A DNA stretch of 53,789 bases, taken from NCBI GenBank assembly GCA_947175035.1, contig CAMWLG010000014.1, positions 1 through 53,789 of the forward strand, in the 5' to 3' direction. This document shows positions 1 through 8,657 of this stretch, in pieces (position 1 is the stretch's first letter; every line of letters begins with the position of its first letter). The notes under the pieces are model-generated. The model worked only from the letters and a program-made list of their open reading frames with translations, was not told the origin of the DNA and did not search any database. A program made the translations under genes and the position numbers. Source of the stretch: an uncultured Lachnospiraceae bacterium. GTDB lineage: Bacteria; Bacillota; Clostridia; Lachnospirales; Lachnospiraceae.

Positions 1-938
1 CCCACATCATTTAGCAAGTTGATCGTATCACTCATAGTAAGTGAATTGTCGCTATCTTCTATTTTGTTTATCACTTTATCATATCTATCAAATTCCGTAT
101 ATCCTTCACCAATATTTAAATCATTGTAGGCAACAAAATTAGACGCAACTTGATATTCTTTATCAGTTTCCACAACCTGTAAATCATTATCGTAATATTC
201 TACAATTACGGATTTCCCTGTGCTGTCTGCTATCAAATAATGACAATAAATATCTCCGGAAAAATAGATATTATATTTTTTTAATAATTCTATTGCTTCA
301 TCAACATTTGAAGCCTTGTCCAAAACTAATCTTATAGCGGTTGTTGTATTCAGTGTGATCTTATTTTCATCATTACTGATTTGTACTTCCGGAACGGCAA
401 GTAAAGCCATTGCTACCCCTTTTTCATTCATTCCATCAAATGGGAGATAAGGCGCAGCCAGCGTTAAAAAATTATTAAAACTAACACCTTCCGTTGGCAA
501 ATGCTCTTCCGAATATCCTGCAAAAGATAAATTTACAGTAGATACAGATGCATATCCATTTGAGGGATTTGTGTATAATTGCAGCGATGGTGCATAAGTA
601 AAATCAAAATTTCTGGCAAAAATAATATCTCCATTTTCATTTTTGGTTACAAAAGCAGTACATCCACTATCTGTAACATTAAATTTAATTGGAAGGCCTT
701 TCAATAATCTTTTTGTAACAAATTCTTCTATGTCTTTATCACTTGTAGCACCTTGTTCTAAAAAATCATCAAAACCATAATCACCATAATAAGTCATGCG
801 ATACATTCCATAGTGATCAATTTGATTTAAAGATTTTAAAATTTTAAGTTCATTTATAAATAAAACAAAGAAAATAATCGTTATAAAAGCCAATAATGAT
901 AAAACAATCATTAGGCTTATTTTGAATTTCTTTTTCAT
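1..938 (-). CDS. Membrane-anchored linear amide C-N hydrolase (choloylglycine hydrolase / penicillin acylase Ntn family), 3' end missing
   Basis: I translated this reading frame by hand from the ATG at 938, which has a GAGAGGGAG ribosome site. It stays open to the window edge, giving 312 codons. Residues 8-29 form one hydrophobic anchor. The Ntn signature is clear: the candidate nucleophile Cys93 (in SGCTAF) is followed by Arg109 and Asp112 in ARNFDF, the same +16/+19 spacing as Cys2/Arg18/Asp21 of bile salt hydrolases. A later VASNFV segment may hold the conserved Asn. Such enzymes hydrolyse amides of bile salts, penicillin V, N-acyl amino acids or acyl-homoserine lactones after self-cleavage exposes Cys; the substrate cannot be told here. 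The gene begins 26 bp after the GNAT gene of the radical SAM operon and may be co-transcribed, but it is visibly more AT-rich. A lipid-facing or extracytoplasmic amidase is likely. Confidence 0.85.
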   Translation of the reverse strand, partial: MKKKFKISLMIVLSLLAFITIIFFVLFINELKILKSLNQIDHYGMYRMTYYGDYGFDDFLEQGATSDKDIEEFVTKRLLKGLPIKFNVTDSGCTAFVTKNENGDIIFARNFDFTYAPSLQLYTNPSNGYASVSTVNLSFAGYSEEHLPTEGVSFNNFLTLAAPYLPFDGMNEKGVAMALLAVPEVQISNDENKITLNTTTAIRLVLDKASNVDEAIELLKKYNIYFSGDIYCHYLIADSTGKSVIVEYYDNDLQVVETDKEYQVASNFVAYNDLNIGEGYTEFDRYDKVINKIEDSDNSLTMSDTINLLNDV

Positions 939-963
939 ACTCCCTCTCAGCAATTTGTCGGAT

Positions 964-1995
964 TCACAACAACGCCGCCTCCACCCCCAGAACTCCTGAC
1001 AGTTCCACAGGCTCACCCCACTCCACGCTGTAGAGCCTGCTGCCGTAATGAACGGTTTTCATCTCATCCAGTGCGGCACACAAGGGATTGTTCTCAAAGC
1101 CGCCCCACAGGAGGAGCGCAAAATCTGTTTCCGCCGCCACGGAACGCAGAAAGTCTTTACAGAGCTTCCTGTCATTATCCTTCACATACAAATAGGACAC
1201 GGTGCCATAATTGATCTCCTGCCCCGCTTTCGGGAACTCGGGAAACCCAAATAACCTCGTAGGCATGTGTGACAACAGCTTGTATATCCCACCGTAGGAG
1301 CACATTTTATACTGTTTATGCGCCTGTTGATTCCCCACAAAACAACATGCCTTGATTTCTCCGTTTTCCCTGACACAGTAAAAGTCCGTCTCACCAAGCC
1401 CCTTGCACTGATAATCCACAGGGGTGAGGCTTTGCGCGGCAAAGTGCGACTCCATCAGTTGTTCGAAGCCCTCCATGTGATTCTTCTCCAACTTTAAGAT
1501 TCTCCTGCCCCCATGAAAACAGTAGGTGGTGTAATGCCCCAGATAGCGATAGAGAGGCATATTCCTGTGATGTTTCTCCAAAAGCAGAATGGCAGGCTTG
1601 TTGTCGTCCAATATGGTGGTATAAAAGCAGTGACAGTCCGAAACTCCCTCATACAGAAAACGGTACGCCTCCGCAAAAAAATACAGCCGCTTTCTGTAGT
1701 CAGGATGGATTTTCAACCCCGTGAGGTAACCGCACTTCTGAACACTTCCGTTCACATACTCCCCTCGTATGACCGCCCCGCCCACGGCGGCTGTCCTCCC
1801 CTGCACATTGTCGATGACCACCAGAATCTTTGCCACGTCACCCTCCGCCTCGAAAGAAGCAATTGGCGAAGGATTTCGAAGGTACTGGATGCTGATCCCA
1901 CCGTCAAACCCGCCGCTTTCAAAGATTTCCCTGATTCCTTCGTCGTCCGCTCTTTCCGCAAACCGTATCGTATATTTATTATTTTGGATATTCAT
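964..1995 (-). CDS. GNAT-family N-acetyltransferase-like protein, last gene of the B12-radical SAM operon
   Basis: This 343-residue protein begins with TIRFAERADDEGI, a typical GNAT opening. It continues to GYLTGLKIHPDYRKRLYFF around residues 89-106, which resembles the V-x-P-x-Y-R acyl-CoA-binding motif A, although the usual glycine-rich turn is replaced by KRLYFF. The length fits two tandem GNAT-like folds, the C-terminal one being poorly conserved. There is no signal peptide or membrane segment. The ATG at 1995 sits 17 bp inside the preceding radical SAM gene, behind GGAGAA, so translation is probably coupled. The context suggests it acylates an amine or hydroxyl made by the operon; that role is inferred. 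The altered motif A leaves open that it binds acyl groups without catalysing transfer. Confidence 0.7.
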   Translation of the reverse strand: MNIQNNKYTIRFAERADDEGIREIFESGGFDGGISIQYLRNPSPIASFEAEGDVAKILVVIDNVQGRTAAVGGAVIRGEYVNGSVQKCGYLTGLKIHPDYRKRLYFFAEAYRFLYEGVSDCHCFYTTILDDNKPAILLLEKHHRNMPLYRYLGHYTTYCFHGGRRILKLEKNHMEGFEQLMESHFAAQSLTPVDYQCKGLGETDFYCVRENGEIKACCFVGNQQAHKQYKMCSYGGIYKLLSHMPTRLFGFPEFPKAGQEINYGTVSYLYVKDNDRKLCKDFLRSVAAETDFALLLWGGFENNPLCAALDEMKTVHYGSRLYSVEWGEPVELSGVLGVEAALL

Positions 1996-3310
1996 CTAAG
2001 TTTTCTCCTATGGGCACGTTCATTTTCTGATCCACTTCCCCGCCAATCCTCAGGTTCATGCTCCAAAATAACCACCACAGCAAGGGACTTGTCCGCCCGA
2101 GGGACGCCATCCCCCGGTTCCACACCGTCCCCGGAGCGGAAAATTCCTTTCTCGCGTCACGACACAGGCTGCTCAACCGCTCTGCCGAGATCAGCTTTGG
2201 ATGAAAGGCAAGCTCGCCATAATTGTACCCGTCCGCCAACCACCACTTGTCGTAAATCAGCCTGTTGTCCTGCTTTAAGCGATTGTACAGAGGCGTCCCT
2301 GGAAATGGCAAAAGATGGTTAAAGGCCGCCGTGTAAAAATTATGCTTCTTGGCAAATTCCAGAGCGTCGTTCACCGTGCGCTCATCGTCATTGTCATATC
2401 CAAAGACAAAGGTGGCGTAAATCCCTATCCCCGCGTCATGGATACGCTTCACCAGCTCGTCCCGCTCCCCCAGCGCGTAATTAAACGATTTGTTCATCTG
2501 GTTCAGATTCGCCTCGTTCAGACTCTCAAAGCCAATCAGGATGATCTCACAACCGCTCCTTTTCATGGCCTTCAAAAGCTCCTCATCCTTTGCCATAGAA
2601 AGAGTTCCCTGCCCCGCCCACTTAATATGCAAAGGTTCCACGGCGTCAAAGATCCCCATGGCATTGGCACGGTTTGCCACCAGATTATCATCCACCAGAA
2701 AAGTATATTTGTACTTGGAAGCCTTGATATCATCCACTATCAGCTCATGATCCCTGCAATAGTATTTGCTGCAATAGAACTTAGAAATAGAGCAAAAATC
2801 GCAGGAATGACAGCACCCCCGCCCCGTCTCCACAAGGGACACGGGCAGGTATCTTTTGCCGTGAAAAATACTCTTGTCAGGATGAATGTCATACTCTCCG
2901 ATTCCGCCCTGATAAAGCCTTTGCAGACAGCCATTTTGAAAGTCCGCCAGCATCTTGCCCCACACGTTCTCCGCATTGCCCGCGATCACGCTATCGCAAT
3001 ATTCCAGCGTCTCCTGAGGGCAAAGCGTGGCATGATATCCTCCCATCACCACGGGAATCCCCCGCTCCCGAAAGACCTTGGCAATCCGATAAGCTCTCTT
3101 GGCAGTGTAGGTCTCTGTGGTGATACAGACCAAGTCCGTGTTCGTCTCATAGTCGATCAGCTCTATGCGGTCGTCAAAAAATTCTGTCTCCACCTCCGCA
3201 GGTGTGAGCGCCTTCAGCACGGCGATGGTCAAGGGCTCCATCTTCCACGTGCCGATATATTTCTGCCCAGGCTTCTTGCCGATTGCGGGCAATATCAATG
3301 TAATCTTCAT
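1979..3310 (-). CDS. B12-binding-domain radical SAM enzyme E
   Basis: This 443-residue protein starts at the ATG at 3310, which has TAGGAG upstream; longer readings run back into the preceding gene. Residues 1-130 form a Rossmann-like cobalamin-binding domain with the VMGGYHATLCPQE loop. It lacks the DxHxxG base of methionine synthase, as is usual in this class. The radical SAM barrel follows with Cys166, Cys170 and Cys173 (GCCHSCDFC), which ligate the 4Fe-4S cluster. Further marks are LVDDNLVANR, GFESLNEANLNQMNKS and FPGTPLYNRL. The C-terminal tail has a tryptophan-rich hydrophobic stretch (LLWWLFWSM) that may touch membrane. It shares TETYTAKRAY with enzymes B and C, so these three form one subfamily. 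Family members methylate or rearrange unactivated carbons; the substrate is unknown. Confidence 0.93.
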   Translation of the reverse strand: MKITLILPAIGKKPGQKYIGTWKMEPLTIAVLKALTPAEVETEFFDDRIELIDYETNTDLVCITTETYTAKRAYRIAKVFRERGIPVVMGGYHATLCPQETLEYCDSVIAGNAENVWGKMLADFQNGCLQRLYQGGIGEYDIHPDKSIFHGKRYLPVSLVETGRGCCHSCDFCSISKFYCSKYYCRDHELIVDDIKASKYKYTFLVDDNLVANRANAMGIFDAVEPLHIKWAGQGTLSMAKDEELLKAMKRSGCEIILIGFESLNEANLNQMNKSFNYALGERDELVKRIHDAGIGIYATFVFGYDNDDERTVNDALEFAKKHNFYTAAFNHLLPFPGTPLYNRLKQDNRLIYDKWWLADGYNYGELAFHPKLISAERLSSLCRDARKEFSAPGTVWNRGMASLGRTSPLLWWLFWSMNLRIGGEVDQKMNVPIGENLDEYPK

Positions 3311-3320
3311 ATTTTTACTC

Positions 3321-4655
3321 CTACAACACTGGTATGTCCGAATTGTCGCACATAACCTCTCTCGTGAATTTATGCCATTTGTCCGCATACCCCTTATATC
3401 CCATATTCAGGGGCAGGGACAACCACGGACTGTGTGAAAACGGCGCCAGCCTCTTCAGTATATTTGAGGTGGAATAGGTTGCGCGCCACGCTCGGTCTGT
3501 CCCTTCCATAAGCTGCTCCACGGTCATTCGCTTGGGAACGAACACGCAATGTTCCACATCATACATGGCCCAGTTACGCTCAAAGATCCTGCCCTCCTGC
3601 TCCAACTGAGCATAGTACTGTGTCCCTGGAAAAGGGGTGAGTATAGAATATCTGGGCAGATCGATTTTTGCCTTGATGATCATCTCCACGGTGCGGTCGA
3701 AAACGCTCTCATCCTCCTCGTCCCCGCCAAAGGCAAAGCAGCCCTGCACCAGAATCCCATTGTCATGCAGCTTCTTCATAAGCTCCACATAACTGTCCAC
3801 CCGATTCACGCCCTTGTGGATATATTGCTGGGACTCCTGGGTGATTGACTCAAAACCAATCAACAGCCCCTTGCACCCGCTTTTCCTGAAAACCGTAATC
3901 AGCTCCTCATCAATGCCGATGGAGGATGTCACAAGCCCCAGCCACATGACCTTCAGCGGAATCAGCGCCGTGAAAAGCTCTATGGCATAGCTTCTGTCTG
4001 TAATCAGGTTCACATCCGGAAATAGGACATGCCGCGTGTTCAGTGCCTCGATTTCCGCCACGATTTCTTTCACAGGACGCTTGTACACCGTGCGTCCGAA
4101 GGCGGCGGGATAGGCACAGAAAGTACAGGTGTGACAACACCCCCTTATGGCTTCCACCGTCTTGGTGGTGATATATCTCTTGGGATTCAGGAGCTCCCGT
4201 CTCGGTGTGGGTCTGCCCTCTATCGTGAAGTCATCGTTTTGGCGGTAGATTTTCCGATAATCTCCCTTGATGTAATCATGGATAAATTGAGGGAAGGTCT
4301 GCTCTGAAAATCCCGTGAAGATCACGTCCCCATGCTGTGCTGCCTCCTCGGGCATCAGGCTCGGATGCACTCCGCCCAGGAACACGGTCTTGCCCTTCTT
4401 CCGAAAGTAATCCGCATAGGCATAGCATCTGGGTGATGTTCCCGTGATACAGGTGATGCCTATGAGTTCCGCATCAATATCCAGCGGAATCTTCCCTGCC
4501 GTCTCGTCATAAATGACCACCTCCGCCTCCACGTCCTCTGGAATCAGGGCCGCAAGAGTGGTAAGGGTCAGGGGCGCGTAGTGGAGGGATTTTCCAAAGC
4601 TCCCCGAGTATCTGTGCATCGCGCCCGCGGGGGCGAGCAAAGCAATTTTCAACAT
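3321..4655 (-). CDS. B12-binding-domain radical SAM enzyme D
   Basis: This is a 444-residue protein. The N-terminal cobalamin-binding fold covers about residues 1-140, with FLGGVHPSLMPEEAA. The radical SAM domain has Cys173/Cys177/Cys180 in GCCHTCTFC (Cys174 is an extra neighbour), then PDVNLITDRSY, LIGFESITQESQQYI and FPGTQYYAQL. It lacks the ET[YF]TA[KR]RAY motif of B, C and E. Its N-terminus (LHYAPLTLTTLAALIPEDV) instead matches enzyme A (LSYPSLTLATLYSLIPEGI), so A and D form a second subfamily. The C-terminus ends in a proline- and leucine-rich patch. The gene lies 14 bp after the S51-EAL gene and 10 bp before enzyme E. A strictly anaerobic, cobalamin-dependent step on a hydrophobic substrate is plausible, but the reaction is not identifiable. 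Confidence 0.92.
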   Translation of the reverse strand: MLKIALLAPAGAMHRYSGSFGKSLHYAPLTLTTLAALIPEDVEAEVVIYDETAGKIPLDIDAELIGITCITGTSPRCYAYADYFRKKGKTVFLGGVHPSLMPEEAAQHGDVIFTGFSEQTFPQFIHDYIKGDYRKIYRQNDDFTIEGRPTPRRELLNPKRYITTKTVEAIRGCCHTCTFCAYPAAFGRTVYKRPVKEIVAEIEALNTRHVLFPDVNLITDRSYAIELFTALIPLKVMWLGLVTSSIGIDEELITVFRKSGCKGLLIGFESITQESQQYIHKGVNRVDSYVELMKKLHDNGILVQGCFAFGGDEEDESVFDRTVEMIIKAKIDLPRYSILTPFPGTQYYAQLEQEGRIFERNWAMYDVEHCVFVPKRMTVEQLMEGTDRAWRATYSTSNILKRLAPFSHSPWLSLPLNMGYKGYADKWHKFTREVMCDNSDIPVL

Positions 4656-4669
4656 AGTTTTTTATCCTT

Positions 4670-7114
4670 TCACAGTGTATTAATCGGTAGAGGGCGATTC
4701 AGCAGTTCCGCGAATTCCTCCTCCGGCATAGGTTTATAGAAATAATATCCCTGTATCATATCACAGCCCACCGACTGCAGGAATGTCAGCTGTTCCTTGG
4801 TCTCCACGCCCTCTGCAACCACCTTTGCCCCCACGTCGTGGGACAGGCCGATGATATGTTTGATGATTGCCTCCACCTTTCTGCCCTTTCCGATTTGGGA
4901 GATAAATCCCATATCGAGCTTGATGATGTCAAATTCAAAGCTCTCAAGGGTGGAGAAGGAGGACATTCCGCTGCCGAAGTCATCCAGCATCAGCGCCAGC
5001 CCCAGTCTCTTCATCTCATCCAAGAAGGAAATTGCGTCGGATTCCAGCTCTGCATAGGCCGATTCCGTCACCTCCAGCTTCAACATATCCCTGACATGTT
5101 CCAGATTGCCCAACTTGTTTTTCAGCATCTCCAACAGCTTCACATCATAAAAATCCACTCTGGACAAATTGACCGCACAGGGGACAACCTTCTGCTTCTT
5201 CTGTATCCGCTCATAATTAAATGCAAGGACACTGTTGACCATGAAGCTGTCGATTCTTGTAATATATCCTTCCTTCTCAAAAACCGGCACGAACTGCCCG
5301 GGGGAAATCATTCCCCGCTCCGAATGGCGCCACCGAATCAGCGCCTCCGCGCTCACAATCTCCCCTGTCATCGCATCAACCACAGGCTGATAATATGTTC
5401 GGAATTCTCCCTTGGCAAAAGCATTGTCAATCTCCGAGATCAACCGCCGCTGATCCACATAATCACTGCTCATTTTTTTGTCACATACAGCATAGCAATT
5501 GCCGTGGGACGGGTCAAGGGAATTCTCCGCCAGCTTCGCCCGGTCAAGCATATGCTGAATCTTCATTTCGCCGTCTCCGTCTTCCCCGATGTCGATATGA
5601 TAGATTCCGCATCTGATCAGGATGGGCAGCCGTTTGGACTCCTCCACATAGCACTGATGACACATCTCCTCCAACGTTTCTTCCGTGAGATTTTCCGTCT
5701 TGGTGATCAGGGCAAAATGGTCGCTCTCAAGCCTTGCGGTAAGCACGGGATTCAGTGATCTTACCAGAATATCCCTTGTCATGAAAATCACCATATCGCC
5801 ACTGTGAAGTCCCAACAAATCATTCACTGCCTTGAAGCCCTGCACGTTGGCATAGACCACGGAATATCCCTTCTGATATTCCGGCTCCTTCAACAGCTTC
5901 TCCGCCTGGGCGATAAACCCAGACCTGGAATACTCGTCTGTCATCCAATCATGATCCAAAATCATGGAGATATCGGTGTAGCTGACCAGCAGCCGTCTTT
6001 GATCGCCCGCAATCATGCTGACCCGCAGATTGTCCGCCTTGATCTCGTCCCCCGCGTCCAGATGAACCGTTAGCACGTAGCCGCCCTTATGTGCTATCTC
6101 ATCCAGAATGACCTCCGCCGTGCTCAGCTCCAAAAAAGGCTCCCTCTCATCCCGAACCACCAGCCTCTCCGCCAGTAATTGATTCAGCTCCTCCATGGTA
6201 TCGATATGTATCGGAATGATCCCTTTCGAAAGCCAAAAATCGCTGATATGAAGGAAATTAACCCGACCGCTCTCCGGGTCAACCTCCATAATGCAGTCAT
6301 ATCTGTCCGATACAATGGTTTGAAAGATTCTGTCAGAGTGGATGATTCCAGCGTGGAGCGGTCTGGTTTTCCCGTTTTCCATAATCTCGCCCTCGCCGAA
6401 AAACTCCGTGATGCCATTTCTTATGATAAAATAAGCGCCGTCCGGAATCAGATAAATCTCCCTGCCATGACTATCTTCCGCTATAATCTCATCCACCAGC
6501 TTCCTGCCGTCCAAGGTGACCGTTTTCTCATAGAGGATATGGGGCATGATATTGATTCCGGTGAGTCCAAGACCGTCCGTAAACTTCACAAAATCCGGGT
6601 CTACTGCCTCACCCGGAAGCTCCGGCGGCATATAAACCTCCTCCGCAGCGTTCACCGACCCCGCACTCAATCCTATAAAAATCCCATCAAAAATCTCCTG
6701 ATCCTGAAGAAGTTCTCTGAGTCCACAGCGTTTCATGAACGCATTCTCCGTAGGGCCATGTCCCCCAGAGAGATAAAACACATCCGCCCACTGCAAGGCG
6801 CTCTTAAGCGCATCCCTGTCCGCGTCCTCCGCAGGACATCCGCTCGTTTCCCGATAATCTTCTATCGCCCTGTCGTCAAAGCATCTGATCTCCTCGATAA
6901 AGAATCCCGCCAGGGAAAATGCGTCACGCATTTCTTCTGTCACATGATCCGCCATTTTCGCATCAGCCGGGTCGCAGGCAAAAACCAGAAAATGGGCGTG
7001 ATCCGGCCAGTATCTTTTCAAGTTATCTGCGAAGCCATTGGATGCGTCCAAGGGCTTTGGCACATACTTCTTTGGCTGATATTCCACAAAGCTGCTGGTT
7101 AAAAAAGTGACCAT
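4670..7114 (-). CDS. S51-family peptidase fused to degenerate GGDEF and intact EAL (c-di-GMP phosphodiesterase) domains
   Basis: The chosen start is the ATG at 7114 (GAGGGA upstream), giving 814 residues; an in-frame start at 7180 would overlap the GH3 gene. Residues 1-300 are a peptidase E / cyanophycinase-like class I amidotransferase fold: YLSGGHG at 114-120, the nucleophile elbow GLSAGS with Ser150, and PH at 191-192. Residues 320-400 could be a PAS-like linker ending in LLVSYTDIS. Residues 415-550 are GGDEF-like, but the active loop reads ESDHF (463-467), so no cyclase activity is expected. Residues 560-814 are EAL with E590-A-L, Asn649, Glu681, Asp711-Asp712, Lys732 and Glu768, the set needed to hydrolyse c-di-GMP. 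The protein is soluble. The fusion suggests that c-di-GMP controls, or is reported by, a Ser-dependent amide hydrolase. I do not know a described protein with this order of domains. Confidence 0.9.
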   Translation of the reverse strand: MVTFLTSSFVEYQPKKYVPKPLDASNGFADNLKRYWPDHAHFLVFACDPADAKMADHVTEEMRDAFSLAGFFIEEIRCFDDRAIEDYRETSGCPAEDADRDALKSALQWADVFYLSGGHGPTENAFMKRCGLRELLQDQEIFDGIFIGLSAGSVNAAEEVYMPPELPGEAVDPDFVKFTDGLGLTGINIMPHILYEKTVTLDGRKLVDEIIAEDSHGREIYLIPDGAYFIIRNGITEFFGEGEIMENGKTRPLHAGIIHSDRIFQTIVSDRYDCIMEVDPESGRVNFLHISDFWLSKGIIPIHIDTMEELNQLLAERLVVRDEREPFLELSTAEVILDEIAHKGGYVLTVHLDAGDEIKADNLRVSMIAGDQRRLLVSYTDISMILDHDWMTDEYSRSGFIAQAEKLLKEPEYQKGYSVVYANVQGFKAVNDLLGLHSGDMVIFMTRDILVRSLNPVLTARLESDHFALITKTENLTEETLEEMCHQCYVEESKRLPILIRCGIYHIDIGEDGDGEMKIQHMLDRAKLAENSLDPSHGNCYAVCDKKMSSDYVDQRRLISEIDNAFAKGEFRTYYQPVVDAMTGEIVSAEALIRWRHSERGMISPGQFVPVFEKEGYITRIDSFMVNSVLAFNYERIQKKQKVVPCAVNLSRVDFYDVKLLEMLKNKLGNLEHVRDMLKLEVTESAYAELESDAISFLDEMKRLGLALMLDDFGSGMSSFSTLESFEFDIIKLDMGFISQIGKGRKVEAIIKHIIGLSHDVGAKVVAEGVETKEQLTFLQSVGCDMIQGYYFYKPMPEEEFAELLNRPLPINTL

Positions 7115-7142
7115 ACACTGTCCCTCACCTTCGCATTTACCC

Positions 7143-8657
7143 TTACATCTCAAACCACTCTTCCCACCCGCTCTTACCACTTAAGTGCGCGGGCTTGATA
7201 TCCCCGATTCTCATGCCCTCTCCAGAGAGCCGTCTGATATAATCCTTCTCAGGTCTTCCTGACACAATCTGCACAGCCGCGCCTTCCAACTGTCCCAGAC
7301 TTCTGCAATAGTCATAGTGATAGCTCTCCCTGAGTGCCCGATCCAACATCTCCCCCGTGATATGTCCCGCATCCGTATACAGGCAATACCGATTGCCCGC
7401 TGGCGCAAGCAATGCGAAATGCTCCCCTATCCCCAGGGACAAGAGTGCTTGGTGCACAAACTCCTCCGTGAGCTTTTCCCCGAACAGATCACAGGCAATG
7501 CCTTTTCTCCTCAAAAAACGAATCCGCGGCGGGTGGTTCGGATAGGTCTCCAACACCTCCACAATATCACCGATACAATAGCGGTAAAATCCCCCGCCCG
7601 TGGTAACGATCAGCTCATACTCGCCCTTTTGCAGCCTATGCGCCGGATAGATTTCATTATTCGACAGACTTCGAAACTCAAAAAAATGGGAATACACGCT
7701 GAGCCTGCTCCCCTCCTCCCCCACCAGAGGAAACGAGACAAAGCATTCCGTGGCAAGCAGCCCCTTGGGTTCCAGATACACCGATGGAAAACGCCTCCTG
7801 ACAGCCTCCACATAATCCGCCGAGGCGCCGTCCGCCCAACAACTGATCAGCTTCAGCTTCGGGAACAGCCTGTCAAACCGATTCGCGCGAACCGCCTCCC
7901 ACAAAAGCCTTCTCCGTCCCGACGGGAGCGTCCGCGCCAGCTCTCCCGCATGTTCCACAATGAAATCACACAAAATCGTGAGAAAGGTGGGATTCCACAC
8001 GGATATCAAGGACAGCTCCTCACAGTTTAACAGTTGGACACATGTTCTCCAATAAAAATCCTGCATATCCGAGACAAACTTCACCTCAGAGCCCACAGCA
8101 AAGAGCATCCCCATAATCCCCTGTTCCAACCTGCCAAAATACTCCGCATCCTCCTCGAAGCCGATGGGAATTCCGCAGGGGGCATACTGTCTCGCCGCCG
8201 TGACAGGCGTGATAGACCAATAACTCTTACCCTCTGTGACACCCTCTATCTTATCATAAATATCATAAAGCCACGGCCGGATTCCACGCTGGAACTCCTG
8301 CTTTAAGGACGGCGTGTAGGGAATCAGCTTCTTGCCCCCGGAAGATCCGCTGGTGAGTTCAAAGAGCAGGACGTCCTCGGCTGTGAGCACCCGCCGCTCC
8401 CCCTTACACATCCGGTCAATATAGGGCTCATAATCCTCATATCGCGTCAGCGGAACCATCCGGGCAAAATCCCGATAATTATGTATCCTGTCAAAACCGC
8501 ATTCCCGTCCGTAAACTGTGTCCGCATTCTTCCTAAGAAGCTCTTGCAGGTACGCCCCCTGCACCCTTCCGATATGACAGGGGGCAGCAAATCTGCAGTA
8601 TTCCCGCCAGTACAACCACTTACAGATGTCGTTTAAAATCCTACATTTCACGCTCAT
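7143..8657 (-). CDS. GH3-family acyl-adenylating amide synthetase
   Basis: This is a 504-residue soluble protein. The start is taken as the ATG at 8657, inside the end of the preceding gene; a GTG at 8678 is the alternative. GH3 hallmarks are the phosphate loop LTSGSSGGKKLIPYT (101-115), the SYWSITP segment, a middle region with TECFVSFP, and YRYCIGDIVEV, which matches the adenylate-binding YR-x-GD motif. Plant GH3 enzymes adenylate jasmonate or auxin carboxylates and couple them to amino acids; bacterial relatives are mostly uncharacterised. Here it sits in the middle of a five-fold B12-radical SAM operon, so it probably activates a carboxylate on the product and joins it to an amine. A thioester-forming role is also possible, as GH3 belongs to the ANL-like adenylating enzymes. 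Confidence 0.88.
   Translation of the reverse strand: MSVKCRILNDICKWLYWREYCRFAAPCHIGRVQGAYLQELLRKNADTVYGRECGFDRIHNYRDFARMVPLTRYEDYEPYIDRMCKGERRVLTAEDVLLFELTSGSSGGKKLIPYTPSLKQEFQRGIRPWLYDIYDKIEGVTEGKSYWSITPVTAARQYAPCGIPIGFEEDAEYFGRLEQGIMGMLFAVGSEVKFVSDMQDFYWRTCVQLLNCEELSLISVWNPTFLTILCDFIVEHAGELARTLPSGRRRLLWEAVRANRFDRLFPKLKLISCWADGASADYVEAVRRRFPSVYLEPKGLLATECFVSFPLVGEEGSRLSVYSHFFEFRSLSNNEIYPAHRLQKGEYELIVTTGGGFYRYCIGDIVEVLETYPNHPPRIRFLRRKGIACDLFGEKLTEEFVHQALLSLGIGEHFALLAPAGNRYCLYTDAGHITGEMLDRALRESYHYDYCRSLGQLEGAAVQIVSGRPEKDYIRRLSGEGMRIGDIKPAHLSGKSGWEEWFEM

Noticed and set aside
2315..3355. Long plus-strand open frames opposite the radical SAM, S51-EAL, GH3, SH3b and gpr genes (for example 4838-5758, 6179-7102, 27611-28492, 46998-48062)
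   Set aside because: They are antisense shadows of well-supported genes, with low-complexity His/Arg/Pro-rich products, no ribosome sites and no recognisable domains.
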